Shown here in pieces: positions 38,071 through 48,102 of a stretch of DNA of 64,000 bases; the first letter of the stretch is position 1; every line of letters begins with the position of its first letter. A program made the translations under genes and the position numbers. Below the pieces are notes generated by a model. That model did no database searches, was not told the DNA's origin, and saw nothing but the letters and a program-made list of their open reading frames with translations. Source of the stretch: Ferranicluibacter quercicola (lineage in GTDB: Bacteria; Pseudomonadota; Alphaproteobacteria; Rhizobiales; Rhizobiaceae); contig NZ_JAJOZR010000002.1 of assembly GCF_021168455.1 (NCBI RefSeq), forward strand, positions 62,001 through 126,000. Direction: 5' to 3'.

Positions 38071-41000
38071 CTAGAGCAAAACGCCATCATGCGCGTTTTT
38101 TGTGACAGTCGTATCTACTGTAACTTCAAACGCACCATTATCGTCGCCGCCGCTTCTGGCCACGGCGATCTCGTGCACCTTGCCGTCGATCGTCAGCCGG
38201 GCCTTGAAGCCCTGCCACTCCGAGGGAAGGGCGGGATCGACGATCAGGCGTTCGCCCTCCTTGCGCAGGCCGAGAATGCCTTCCACGGCAACGCGGTAGA
38301 GCCAGGCGGCCGAGCCGGTGTACCAGGTCCAGCCGCCACGGCCGGTCAGGTCGCCATGGCCGTAGACGTCGGCGGCCACGACATAGGGCTCGACCCGGTA
38401 GACATTGGCGTCTTCGCGGTTCAGCGCGTGGGTCACCGGGTTCAGCATCTGGAACGCCTTCCACGCATCGTCGCCGCGCTTCAGGCGGGCAAGCGCCAGA
38501 ACGACCCAAGTGGCCGCGTGGGTGTACTGCCCGCCGTTTTCACGCACGCCGGGCGGATAGGCCTTGATGTAGCCCGGATCCTGCTCGGTGCCGGAGAGCG
38601 GCGGCGTGAACAGGCGGATCAGCCGGTGTTCGTCATCGGCAAGCTCTGAAAGCACCGCATCCATGGCCTGCGTGGCGCGGGCCGGATCGCCTTCGCCCGA
38701 GAGCACGCTCCAGGACTGGGCAATCGAGTCGATGCGGCATTCGTCGGATGAGGCCGAGCCGAGCGGCGTGCCGTCGTCATAGTAGCCGCGGCGGTAGTGC
38801 GTGCCGTCCCAGCCTGCCGTCTCCAGCGCCTGCTTGAGGCTCTCGAGATGGGCGGTCCAGGCGGTGACGCGGGCGGCGTCGCCGCGCGCCTCTGCAATAC
38901 CCGTGAAGGCGCGCAGGGTGGAAGCAAGGAACCAGCCGAGCCAGACACTGGTGCCGCGACCATCGATGCCGACACGGTTCATGCCGTCGTTCCAGTCGCC
39001 GCCGAGGATCAGCGGTAGGCCGTTTTCACCGGTCCGCTGGATGGCGAGGTCGAGGGCCCGGGCGCAGTGCTCGTAGAGGCTTGCGGTGGTTTCCGAGACC
39101 TTCGGCTGGAAGAATCTGTCGTGCTGGCCGGGCGCGAGCGCCGCCCCTTCGATGAAGGGAACGGTCTCGTCCAGAATGTCCGTCGTGCCGGTGACCTCGC
39201 AGTAATGCTGCGTGGCGTGGCCGAGCCAGACGACATCGTCGGAGATCAACGTGCGCACGCCGGCGCCGGAGCCCGGCAGCCACCAATGCAGCACGTCGCC
39301 TTCCGCAAACTGGCGGGCGGCCGCGTTGAGGATCTGCGTCCGCGCCAGCTCCGGGCGGTGCACGATGAAGGCCAGCGTGTCCTGCAGCTGGTCGCGGAAG
39401 CCGAAGGCGCCGCTTGCCTGATAGAAAGCCGAGCGGGCGAGAATCCGGCATCCGAGGCTCTGATAGGGGAGCCAGCGGTTGACGAGGTTGTTGAACGCCT
39501 TGTCCGGGGTCTCGATTTCCAGAACGCCGGTGAAGTCTTCCCAGAAGGCGGTCGAGGCTGCGAGGACCGTCTCGAACGTGTCGGCCTTGGCGGCTTCCAG
39601 ATGTTCGAGCGCCTGGGCCCGGTTGTCGCTGTCGCCCATGTAGAAGACGAGATCGCGCGTTTCGCCCGGCTTCAGGGTGACGTCGAGCGAGAGTGCCGCG
39701 CAGGCATCGCCGTCGATATCGGAGCTGCCGGTGAGAACGGCGCCGTCGACCACGGCCTGCGGTGCCAGGATGCCACCCGTGCGGCCGAGGAACTCCCGGC
39801 GGCTGGCGGTGAAACTTGCCGGGGTCTCGCTGACGGCGAGGTAGGCTGTCCGGCCCGCATAGTCGATGCTGTAGGGGTTGGTCGCCGCCATCATGCCCGC
39901 GACCTCGTCATAATGGCTGACGACGAAGGGTGCGGTGCGGGCGCGGTTGTTGCCGAGCACCCATTCGACATAGCCGTAGAGACGCAGGCGACGGGCTTCG
40001 CCGGCGCCGTTCGTCAGGCGCAGGCGGGTGTATTTGACGGGCAGCGTGCGATGCACGGTTTGCGTGGCTTCCACCGTCAGACCGTCCTGGACGCTCGAGA
40101 AGGTGGAGACGCCGAGACCGTGACGGGTCTCGAAGGTCACGTCCTTGCGGCGCGACAGTGCGCCGTAGGGCGTCACGACCGAGCCGCTGGTCATGTCCTT
40201 GATGAAGATCGCTTCTCCGGGCCGGTTGCCGACCGGATCGTTGGTCCAGGACGTCAGCTGGTAGTCGCGCGAATTGCGGCTCCAGGTGAAGGCCGAGCCT
40301 TCGGCCGAGACGTGGAAGCCGAAGATATCGTTGGAGATGACATTGATCCACGGATGCGGCGTCGCCTCGCCGCCGCGCAGACGCGTGACATATTCGCGGC
40401 CGTCGGCGGAGAAGCCGCCATAGCCGTTCCAAAAGTCGAGACCGTCGCCGGAGATGACTGCAGGCACGACGTCGGTAACGATCGGGGCGGCCAGCAGCGG
40501 CACGGAGCCGGTTGCGGGCTTGTCCTTCTTGATGCTCGGCGTGGAGTAGAGCGCTTCGGCACGGGCCATCTGGTCGGAGATCTTGCCGTTGCGGGCGTGG
40601 AAGACCGCGCGGGAGGCCGACAGCAGCGCCGCCCAGGTCTCGGCTTCCATGATGTCGCGGCGGACGGCGAAGACGTGCTGGCGCGCACCATCGGACTGGC
40701 CGCGCAGGCGCAGGTTCTCGCACATGCTGTCGATCGCGTGCTGCATGTCCTGGGCGTAGGAGGCGGCACGCTCGTTGATGATGACCAGGTCGGCGGTCAC
40801 GCCGCGGGCGCGCATATATTCCTGCGCGCGCAGCGCTTCGCGCGCGATGCCCATATCGACATCGTCGTTGATGCGGACGGTGAAGATCGGGAAGTCGCCG
40901 GAGATCGCCAGAGGCCAGAGCGCCGACTGCGGACCGAGACCGGCGCGCACCGTCGCCGTGTCCGCGCGCAGCTGCATGTCGGGATAGACGAGGTAACGGC

Positions 41001-44000
41001 CGAGGATCTGGAAGCTTGCGGCTTCCTGCGAGGTCACGCCGACATGGCGCATCTGCACCTGGCTGCGCGTCCAGGCATGGATCATTTCATGGCTGAAGCT
41101 GTCGGGATGCCGGTAGCGCTCGACGGCGCGGTCGATATCCGTGCGGTTGGGTGCCGCGATCGTCCAGAAGATGACGCTCACCTTCTTGCCGGCCGGCACG
41201 CGGACGGTGCGGCGAAGCGCCATGACCGGATCGAGCGTGAAGCCCGAGGTGCCGGAAAGGCTGACATCGCCGTCGAAGGCGCGGGCTTCCGCCAGCGTGC
41301 GGCCTTCGCCGATGAAGCGGCGGCGATCGGTCTCGACCTCCGTCGGACGGTCGGTGCCGGCGTTGTCGACGATCAGATGCGCGACCTGCATGTCGGGCTC
41401 GCCCGGCGCGCGCTTGTTGCGCGTCACGCGGATGAGATCGCCCTTGGCGTCGATTTCCGTCTTTACGAACATCTTGGCAAAGAGCGGATGGGCGTTGTCC
41501 GTGTCGTCCGTCGTCAGCACCGGTTCGGCATAGGAGGTCACTTCGATGAAGCGGTCCTCCGAGCCGGTGTTGACCAGCGTCACGCGCCGGCCTTCGGCAT
41601 CGTGCTCCGTCGCGACGATGACCTCGACCTCGCTGGTGAGGTCGCCGACGATCTTGATGAACTCGGCCTTGTCGTCGCCGAAGCGGGTCGTTGCCCGCTC
41701 GCCTTCCGCACGGCGCGGCTCTGATGTGGCCGACCACCAGTCGCCGGTCTCGGTGTCGCGCAGGAAGATGAAGGTGCCGGTGCGGTCCTCGACCGGATCC
41801 GGCTTCCAGCGCACGACGGTCTGGCCATTCCAGCGGGAATAGCCCGAGCCGACGGCGGTCAGCATGATCGCGTAATGGCCGTTCGAGAGGAACACGGTCT
41901 CGCGGTCCTTGGCGAGCGGGTTCTTCACGACGCGGACCTCGGGGCGCAGCAGGTCTTCCTGGCCCTTGCCGAGCGCTTCCGGCTCGCGCTTGGCGTTCAT
42001 GATCGGGATGTCGCGCGGCGCCTTTTCCTGCAGCAGGAGTTCGGCGGCCTCGATGACCGGATCGGCGTGGAACCACTCGCGCAGGCGGCCATTGAAGACC
42101 ACGTTGGCGACGGCGGCAATCGACATGCCATGGTGGTGCGCATAGTAGTTGCGCACGACCGCGCAGGTCTTGCCTTCGGGAACGCGGGTCGGCGTGAAGT
42201 CGACCGAGTCGTAGAAGCCGTACATGCCGAGCGCGCCGAAGCCGCGCAGGCGGTCGAGGTTGGAAAGCGCCGCCTTCGGGTCGTACATGCTCGCCAGAAT
42301 CGACGCATAGGGTGCGATGACGGCATTCTGGCCGAGACCGCGCTTCAGGCCGAGCGAGGGCACGCCGAAGTTGGTGTACTGGTAGGTCAGTTCATGGTCG
42401 CGTGCGTTGAAGGCGGCTTCCGAGATGCCCCACGGCGTGCCGAGGCGACGACCGTGGTTCATCTGCTCGCGCACGATCAGATTGTTCGTCTGGTTGAGAA
42501 TACCGCCCTGACGTTCCTGCATGACGAGCGGCGGCATCAGATATTCGAACATCGAGCCGGACCAGGAGACCAGCGCGCCGCGCGCGCCGATCGGCACGAC
42601 AGGACGGCCGAGCTTGTACCAGTGCTCCGTCGGCAGGTCGCCCTTGGCGATCGCAAACAGGCTGGTCAGACGGCATTCCGAGGCGAGAAGGTCGTAGCAG
42701 GCTTCGTCGAGCTCGCCGCTGTTGACGCGGTAGCCGATCGACAGCAGGCGGCGTTCCTTGCGGAAGAGGAACGTGAAGTCCATCGAGAAGGCGATGTCGC
42801 GGCTGCGGTCGCGCAGCACGATGAGGCGCTGGCGCAGCGCGTCGATGGCGCCGAGGTCGAAGACGCTGTCGGCGATGTGCGCCTCGCAGGTCTGGACCAG
42901 AAGGCCCGCCCACTTGACGACTTCGCCGCTGGCACCGCTTTTCACCTCGTGGTCGAGGTTCAGCGACAGCTTCTGGATGTCGCGGGCGAGGACCGAAAGG
43001 TTGATGACGCGGATCGAGGCGAATTCATGCTCGCGCTTGACCGCCTGCAGCGCGCTCTGGAAGCCGATCAGGCGTTCTTCGATACGGCGGCGCAGCGGAC
43101 GGACGGTCTTGCGGTCGTCGGGCAGGGCCGCCAGCATTTCGGCAAGGATCGACACCACGTCGCCGATGCCGTCGAGGCTGCCCTGCACGTGCGCGGACGG
43201 GGCTTCGGCCCATTCGCGGCACATGGAGGAGACGGCAATGAGGTGGCCGGCAAGGTTGCCGCTATCGACGGCCGAGATGTATTTCGGCTCCATCGTTTCC
43301 AGGCGGTTCGTCGTGTACCAGTTGAACAGGTGGCCGCGATATTTCGGCAGGGCGTCCACGGTCGCGACGGTTTCCTCGAGACGGCGGATGGTTTCCTCGA
43401 AACCGATCCAGCCGAAGTCGCGGGCCGACATGACGGAGAGCAGGTAGACGCCGATATTGGTCGGCGACGTCCGCTCCGCGAGGATCGGATGCGGGATCTC
43501 CTGGAAATTGTCCGGCGGCAGGAAGTGCTGCTCGGCGGTGACGAAATCCTCGTAGAAGCGCCAGGTCCGGCGCGCGATCTTGCGGAATTCGGCCTTCACC
43601 TCGTCGGAAACGTCGAGCTGGTCTTCGGTCTCGGCCGACTGGCTGACGAGCCAGGCGATGGCCGGGGAGAGTGCCCAGAGCACGGCGAAGGGGATGCCGA
43701 TGAAGGGCAGGCCGGTGGCCGAGACGGCGGCCAGTCCGAGCGACACCACGGCGATGACCGGGGCAATCCACATGGTGCGGTAGTAGTCGAGCACGGAGCC
43801 GGTGGCACTGCTCTGGACCTGGGCGGCCGTGCGCCATTCCAGCATCAGCTTGCCGCTGACGAAGGTGCGGTAGACGGCCCGCGCGATCGCATCCACCATC
43901 ATGCCGGCGGAGTGGGCGATGAAGACGATGCGCAGCGCGACCTGTGCGTTGGCGGCGCTGATCTCGGAGAGAACGGCGTGGAAATGCGCACGGGCGACGA

Positions 44001-46659
44001 TATCGTTGCGGCGCGGCATCAGGCCGGAGATGAGCGACAGGGTGGGGGCAACGAAGAGCGAGAAGATCAGCACGACCTGCCAGATCAGCGCCTGCGTCGG
44101 CTCCATGTAGTACCAGCCGAGCACGGAGGCGATCAGCCAGGCGACGGGAATGAGCGAGCGGCGCAGATTGTCGTACATCTTCCAGCGGCTGAGCATGGAG
44201 AGGCCGTTGGACGGATTGAAGATGTAGGGCAGGAGCTGCCAGTCGCCACGCGCCCAGCGATGCTGGCGCGACGTCTCGACCTCGTAGCGGATCGGGAAGT
44301 CCTCGACGAGTTCGACGTCGGTCACCAGCGCGCAGCGCGCGAACGATCCTTCGAGAAGGTCATGGCTGAGAACGGCGTTCTCGTCGATGCGGCCCTTGAT
44401 CGCCGCTTCGAAGGCGTCGACATGGTAGAGGCCCTTGCCGGTGAAGGTGCCTTCCGAAACGATGTCCTGATAGACGTCGGAGACGGTGAAGACATAGGGG
44501 TCGATGCCGCGATTGGCCGAGAAGATGCGCTGGAAGGACGAGGCTTCGCTGCCGGTCGTCAGCGACGGGGTCACGCGCGGCTGCAGGATCGAGTAGCCCG
44601 ACAGGATCTTCTGGTTCTTGGCATCGATCACGGGGCGGTTGATGGGATGGTACATCTTGCCGACGAGCTTGGTGACCGCATCGCGCATCAGGCGCGTGTC
44701 GCTGTCGAGCGTCATGACGTACTGGACGTTCTCGGGCACCTTGTCGGCACCGGAGATGAAGGTCGTGTCGCGGTCGCCGCGCAGAAGCAGGTTCAGCTCA
44801 TGCAGCTTGCCGCGCTTGCGCTCCCAGCCCATCCAGGCGCCTTCGCCCTCGTTGTAGAGGCGGCGACGGTGCAGCAGGTAGAAACGGGTGCGGCCGTCAT
44901 GGGCGTAGCGCTTGGACAGCGTCGCGATCTCGCCCTTGGCATAGTCGAGGACGTCGAGGTCTGCGGCGGTTTCCTCGGTCTGGCTGTCGGCCCAGTCGCT
45001 GACCAGCGCGAAGTAGATCTCGCCCTTGGGGTTTGCGAGGTAGTGGACCTCGATATTGCGGACGAGTTCGTCCACGTTATCGCGCTTGGAGATCAGGCAG
45101 GGAACGACGACCAGCGTGCGCGCGTCCTCGGGAACACCGGAGAGGAACTCGTATCCGACGAGCCGCGACGGGGTGAGGAAGAAGGTCACGACCGTGTTGA
45201 AGAGGCCGGCGGCACCTTCTGAAGCCGGCAGGGCGAAGAGCAGCAGGATGATCAGCTTGGCGCCCGTCGGCATGTCCATCGGGCTGATGAAATCATAGAC
45301 GAGCACGATGGCGAGGATCGTGAGGATGATGTTGGGCAGAGCGATGGCGAGCCAGCCCATGCGGCGCGCGGTGCGCACCACCGACTGGACGGGTGTCGGG
45401 CGGTAGCCGATCGCCTCCTCGAAGGCTTCCGTCCGGTTGCCGACCAGGAAATCGCCGACATTGTTGGCCGGCGTCGGGATATCGACATCACTGGTCTCGG
45501 CACCTGTTTCGATCCCGGTCTCGATTCCGGTTTCCGGCACCGTGCCGCCGGCGGCCGGGCGGATCGGCACGATGTTCTGCCCTTCGGCCGCCATGGCGAT
45601 GGCGCGCTGGGTGACCTCGAGCTCGGTGAGGCCGGAGCGCTTGGCCAGGCGTTCGATCGTCGTGCGGTACTTGTTGCGGGAGCCGAAATCGAGCGCCATG
45701 TAATCGGAGTGCTCGCGCAGCTCGGCATCGAGCTTGCTGACGCTTTCGAACCAGACGGCCCAGTCATTGTCGTCGATTTCGCGCAGCGAGCGGATGATGT
45801 TGCTCATCGTCGCATTGCCGGACGACAGGCGGTTCTGCTCGGCGACCAGTGCCTCCTCGACGTCGCTGCCGCGCTTTTCCAGCTGTTCCTCGAGCCAGGC
45901 GATGACGACACGGCCGCTCTGCGAACCGTCGCGCAGGCGATAGAGAAGCTGGGCGACGAAGGAATTGTCGGCCGTCAGGCCTTCGTAGTCCTTCAGAAGG
46001 TCGGCCGATTTGTCCGGATCGCTCAGGCGGACGATCTGGTCGGCGACATCGTTGGCCTTGTGGCGCATGGCGCGCGAGCGCTCGACACGGATGGCGATGC
46101 GGCGCAGGTTTTCGATCAGGATGAAGCGCAGGATGGAGGGAAGGGCCCAGAGTTCGCCGATCTTGAAGGTGGCATGCTCATGGAAGCCCTCGACCATGGC
46201 GGTCAGGCTTTCGCGCGAGACGGTGGAATGGGTGTGAGCCGTGTAGAGCCAGGCCAGCGCCATGGTGCGCGGAATGGACGTGCCGGCAACCGGAATGGTG
46301 GGCAGCTGGCGGTAGAACCTGCGAGGGAAGTCGCGCCGGACCTCCTGGATTGCTTCTTCCACGACATAGTGGTTGTCGAGCAGCCATTCCGCCGCCGGCG
46401 TGATGGTGGCGCCGGCTTCCACGTCGGCGGCCGTGATCTTGTAGACCCGGAAGATCTCGCCTTCGTTCTCGCGGTGACGCTGGTGAAACTCGAACGGGAA
46501 GAAGCTCGGCAGGGTCGTCGCGCCGTCTCGTGCCAGTGCCGCACCTGCGGCCCGAAGTTCCTCGTTCGTGAAATAGGTCGAACGGATCGAGTCGTTGGTG
46601 TCGAGAAGGGCGGGCTGGGCTTCGCGCGGCGAGGTCGTGTGTGTGTCTTGCAGGGCCAT
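38071..46659 (-). CDS. ndvB: Cyclic beta-1,2-glucan synthase NdvB/ChvB
   Basis: A giant inner-membrane enzyme of about 2,862 residues (known NdvB and ChvB are about 2,830). A cytoplasmic N-terminal region and hydrophobic segments (about 430-500) precede a GT84 glycosyltransferase domain with DSDTRL near residue 650 and RQHRWARGDWQ near 800, then more membrane segments. The C-terminal half contains tandem glycan-binding and GH94 glycoside-phosphorylase modules with GGDWNDGMN near 2555, which sets chain length. The enzyme makes cyclic beta-1,2-glucans from UDP-glucose for osmoadaptation and host interaction. ATG at 46659 is preferred over an upstream GTG at 46707. opgC follows. Confidence 0.96.
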   Translation of the reverse strand: MALQDTHTTSPREAQPALLDTNDSIRSTYFTNEELRAAGAALARDGATTLPSFFPFEFHQRHRENEGEIFRVYKITAADVEAGATITPAAEWLLDNHYVVEEAIQEVRRDFPRRFYRQLPTIPVAGTSIPRTMALAWLYTAHTHSTVSRESLTAMVEGFHEHATFKIGELWALPSILRFILIENLRRIAIRVERSRAMRHKANDVADQIVRLSDPDKSADLLKDYEGLTADNSFVAQLLYRLRDGSQSGRVVIAWLEEQLEKRGSDVEEALVAEQNRLSSGNATMSNIIRSLREIDDNDWAVWFESVSKLDAELREHSDYMALDFGSRNKYRTTIERLAKRSGLTELEVTQRAIAMAAEGQNIVPIRPAAGGTVPETGIETGIETGAETSDVDIPTPANNVGDFLVGNRTEAFEEAIGYRPTPVQSVVRTARRMGWLAIALPNIILTILAIVLVYDFISPMDMPTGAKLIILLLFALPASEGAAGLFNTVVTFFLTPSRLVGYEFLSGVPEDARTLVVVPCLISKRDNVDELVRNIEVHYLANPKGEIYFALVSDWADSQTEETAADLDVLDYAKGEIATLSKRYAHDGRTRFYLLHRRRLYNEGEGAWMGWERKRGKLHELNLLLRGDRDTTFISGADKVPENVQYVMTLDSDTRLMRDAVTKLVGKMYHPINRPVIDAKNQKILSGYSILQPRVTPSLTTGSEASSFQRIFSANRGIDPYVFTVSDVYQDIVSEGTFTGKGLYHVDAFEAAIKGRIDENAVLSHDLLEGSFARCALVTDVELVEDFPIRYEVETSRQHRWARGDWQLLPYIFNPSNGLSMLSRWKMYDNLRRSLIPVAWLIASVLGWYYMEPTQALIWQVVLIFSLFVAPTLSLISGLMPRRNDIVARAHFHAVLSEISAANAQVALRIVFIAHSAGMMVDAIARAVYRTFVSGKLMLEWRTAAQVQSSATGSVLDYYRTMWIAPVIAVVSLGLAAVSATGLPFIGIPFAVLWALSPAIAWLVSQSAETEDQLDVSDEVKAEFRKIARRTWRFYEDFVTAEQHFLPPDNFQEIPHPILAERTSPTNIGVYLLSVMSARDFGWIGFEETIRRLEETVATVDALPKYRGHLFNWYTTNRLETMEPKYISAVDSGNLAGHLIAVSSMCREWAEAPSAHVQGSLDGIGDVVSILAEMLAALPDDRKTVRPLRRRIEERLIGFQSALQAVKREHEFASIRVINLSVLARDIQKLSLNLDHEVKSGASGEVVKWAGLLVQTCEAHIADSVFDLGAIDALRQRLIVLRDRSRDIAFSMDFTFLFRKERRLLSIGYRVNSGELDEACYDLLASECRLTSLFAIAKGDLPTEHWYKLGRPVVPIGARGALVSWSGSMFEYLMPPLVMQERQGGILNQTNNLIVREQMNHGRRLGTPWGISEAAFNARDHELTYQYTNFGVPSLGLKRGLGQNAVIAPYASILASMYDPKAALSNLDRLRGFGALGMYGFYDSVDFTPTRVPEGKTCAVVRNYYAHHHGMSIAAVANVVFNGRLREWFHADPVIEAAELLLQEKAPRDIPIMNAKREPEALGKGQEDLLRPEVRVVKNPLAKDRETVFLSNGHYAIMLTAVGSGYSRWNGQTVVRWKPDPVEDRTGTFIFLRDTETGDWWSATSEPRRAEGERATTRFGDDKAEFIKIVGDLTSEVEVIVATEHDAEGRRVTLVNTGSEDRFIEVTSYAEPVLTTDDTDNAHPLFAKMFVKTEIDAKGDLIRVTRNKRAPGEPDMQVAHLIVDNAGTDRPTEVETDRRRFIGEGRTLAEARAFDGDVSLSGTSGFTLDPVMALRRTVRVPAGKKVSVIFWTIAAPNRTDIDRAVERYRHPDSFSHEMIHAWTRSQVQMRHVGVTSQEAASFQILGRYLVYPDMQLRADTATVRAGLGPQSALWPLAISGDFPIFTVRINDDVDMGIAREALRAQEYMRARGVTADLVIINERAASYAQDMQHAIDSMCENLRLRGQSDGARQHVFAVRRDIMEAETWAALLSASRAVFHARNGKISDQMARAEALYSTPSIKKDKPATGSVPLLAAPIVTDVVPAVISGDGLDFWNGYGGFSADGREYVTRLRGGEATPHPWINVISNDIFGFHVSAEGSAFTWSRNSRDYQLTSWTNDPVGNRPGEAIFIKDMTSGSVVTPYGALSRRKDVTFETRHGLGVSTFSSVQDGLTVEATQTVHRTLPVKYTRLRLTNGAGEARRLRLYGYVEWVLGNNRARTAPFVVSHYDEVAGMMAATNPYSIDYAGRTAYLAVSETPASFTASRREFLGRTGGILAPQAVVDGAVLTGSSDIDGDACAALSLDVTLKPGETRDLVFYMGDSDNRAQALEHLEAAKADTFETVLAASTAFWEDFTGVLEIETPDKAFNNLVNRWLPYQSLGCRILARSAFYQASGAFGFRDQLQDTLAFIVHRPELARTQILNAAARQFAEGDVLHWWLPGSGAGVRTLISDDVVWLGHATQHYCEVTGTTDILDETVPFIEGAALAPGQHDRFFQPKVSETTASLYEHCARALDLAIQRTGENGLPLILGGDWNDGMNRVGIDGRGTSVWLGWFLASTLRAFTGIAEARGDAARVTAWTAHLESLKQALETAGWDGTHYRRGYYDDGTPLGSASSDECRIDSIAQSWSVLSGEGDPARATQAMDAVLSELADDEHRLIRLFTPPLSGTEQDPGYIKAYPPGVRENGGQYTHAATWVVLALARLKRGDDAWKAFQMLNPVTHALNREDANVYRVEPYVVAADVYGHGDLTGRGGWTWYTGSAAWLYRVAVEGILGLRKEGERLIVDPALPSEWQGFKARLTIDGKVHEIAVARSGGDDNGAFEVTVDTTVTKNAHDGVLL

Positions 46660-47082
46660 GGAGCGGGTTCTGGATCCAACCGTTGAGTTAAGAGAAGGCG
46701 ACTGCACGGGGCGCAGTCGGTCGGCGTGAGGCGTGGCCTCTCAATCGGGCGCTTTCACGGCGCCGGCATCGTTTGCAGTGAACCGCCTCCGGAACGCACC
46801 GTGATGGCGGCCGACGCGCGGGATCGCCGATCGGATGTGAGGCATCTGAAATAAAGGCTTTGTTTTCTAGCGGGATGCCGGTGCGCTTGCAAGGCAAAGC
46901 GCAGCTTCGGCCCGGCCGGACACAGGGTGGGCAGCAGGGGAAGGCGGGGCGTCGTCACAGCTGTTTTCGGATGACATTCGATGGCCGCCACCTCCCGGGC
47001 TCAAAGCGAAAGCATGGCAGTTCTCTCTGCGCGAAAACGCAGCTTGCACGCTTTTGTTCCGTGAGCGTCGCCTCGGGCTGTC
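46660..47082. other. Leader and promoter region of ndvB
   Basis: About 420 bases between the LysR gene stop and the ndvB start, both genes on the minus strand. No credible gene is seen. It contains the promoter candidate at 46865-46893, implying a leader of about 200 bases before ndvB. A long leader is plausible for an osmotically controlled gene, but I can identify no defined RNA element. Confidence 0.6.
46865..46893 (-). promoter_or_regulatory. Candidate ndvB promoter
   Basis: On the minus strand CTTGCA (46888-46893) and CTAGAA (46865-46870) are separated by 17 bases, close to the rhizobial housekeeping consensus CTTGAC-N17-CTATAT. It lies about 205 bases before the ndvB ATG. Found by eye only. 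Confidence 0.35.
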
Positions 47083-47976
47083 TCATGTCACCTGACCCAT
47101 GATCCAGTCGCGGAAGGCAAGGCCTGCCCGGTTCTCCATCTTGCCCTCGGGCACGACGAGGTAATAGCTGTTCTCGGTCTTCATCGGCCGGTCGAACACC
47201 ACGACCAGGCGGCCGATTTCCAGCTCGTGCTCGATGAGATAGCGCGGCAGAAGGGCAAAGCCGAGGCCCGCGATCGCCGCTTCGATCACCATGGCGAACT
47301 GGTCGAACCGGCTGCCGCGATAGGCGCTGTCGGCCGCCGTGCCGTTTGCCTCGAACCATTCCGCCCACATTTTCGGCCGGGTCGCGAGGTGCAGCAGCGG
47401 CGCGCCGGCGAGCTTGGCCGGTTCGGAGGCCGCGTGGCGTGCCAGGAGGGCTGCGCTGGCCACGGGCACAATGACCTCGCTGCACAGATAGTCGCAGGTC
47501 GCATGCGCCCAGACCGGCTGACCATAGTGAATGGCGAGATCGAAGTTCTCCTCGCCGAAATCGAACGGCTGGGACCGCGCGGCGATGTTGAGGATCGTGT
47601 CGGGGTAAAGGCGGAGAAAATCCGACAGGCGCGGCGTCAGCCACCGGCTGCCGAAGGTCGGCAGCGTCGCGATCGACAGGGCATTGTCGGAGCGGGCCGC
47701 GCCCATGGCCCGCACCATCAGCTCCTCCGACTGGCGCAGCAGGCGGCGCACCTCGGGCAGGAACTTCTGCCCCGCATCCGACAGGATGACGCGCTGGCGG
47801 ATGCGCTCGAAGAGGAGCACGCCGAGCTGGCCCTCGAGGTCCTTGATCTGGCGGCTGACGGCGCTCTGGGTCAGGCTCAGTTCGGCTGCGGCCTGCGTGA
47901 AGCTGCCATGGCGTGCGGCGCATTCGAACGCCTGCAGCGTGGCAATGTCGGGCACCAGTCTTCGGCTCAACTTCAT
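47083..47976 (-). CDS. LysR-family transcriptional regulator
   Basis: A 297-residue LysR-type regulator with an N-terminal winged HTH (residues about 10-68: FECAARHGSFTQAAAELSLTQSAVSRQIKDLEGQLGVLLFER) and a periplasmic-binding-protein-like effector domain. It diverges from the hglS operon with 126 bases between the starts, the usual arrangement for a LysR protein that controls its neighbour. A T-N11-A inverted repeat in that gap fits. A lysine-pathway intermediate such as 2-aminoadipate or 2-oxoadipate is a reasonable inferred effector. GcvA-like members share this N-terminal pattern, so the effector is not readable from sequence. Confidence 0.93.
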   Translation of the reverse strand: MKLSRRLVPDIATLQAFECAARHGSFTQAAAELSLTQSAVSRQIKDLEGQLGVLLFERIRQRVILSDAGQKFLPEVRRLLRQSEELMVRAMGAARSDNALSIATLPTFGSRWLTPRLSDFLRLYPDTILNIAARSQPFDFGEENFDLAIHYGQPVWAHATCDYLCSEVIVPVASAALLARHAASEPAKLAGAPLLHLATRPKMWAEWFEANGTAADSAYRGSRFDQFAMVIEAAIAGLGFALLPRYLIEHELEIGRLVVVFDRPMKTENSYYLVVPEGKMENRAGLAFRDWIMGQVT

Positions 47977-48034
47977 TCCACCCCCGCATGATCATAGTCA
48001 AAACAGTCGCAATCAAAGCGCATTTCGGGGTAGT

Positions 48035-48055
48035 ATCATACGAAACCAGAATGAT
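48035..48055 (+). promoter_or_regulatory. LysR-type operator (ATCAT-N11-ATGAT)
   Basis: ATCAT (48035-48039) and ATGAT (48051-48055) form a perfect inverted repeat with an 11-base spacer, the T-N11-A arrangement that LysR dimers recognise. It is 48 bases before the hglS ATG and 59 bases from the LysR start. A second related palindrome ATGATCAT lies at 47988-47995. Confidence 0.6.
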
Positions 48056-48102
48056 CAGCGCGACACATCCTATCGTGACGCCATATCGCGAGGCAAGCTG
48101 CC

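Noticed and set aside
41875..45222. Long open frame (1,115 codons) antisense to ndvB
   Set aside because: Same reason: a shadow of a very long GC-rich gene, with no recognisable domain.
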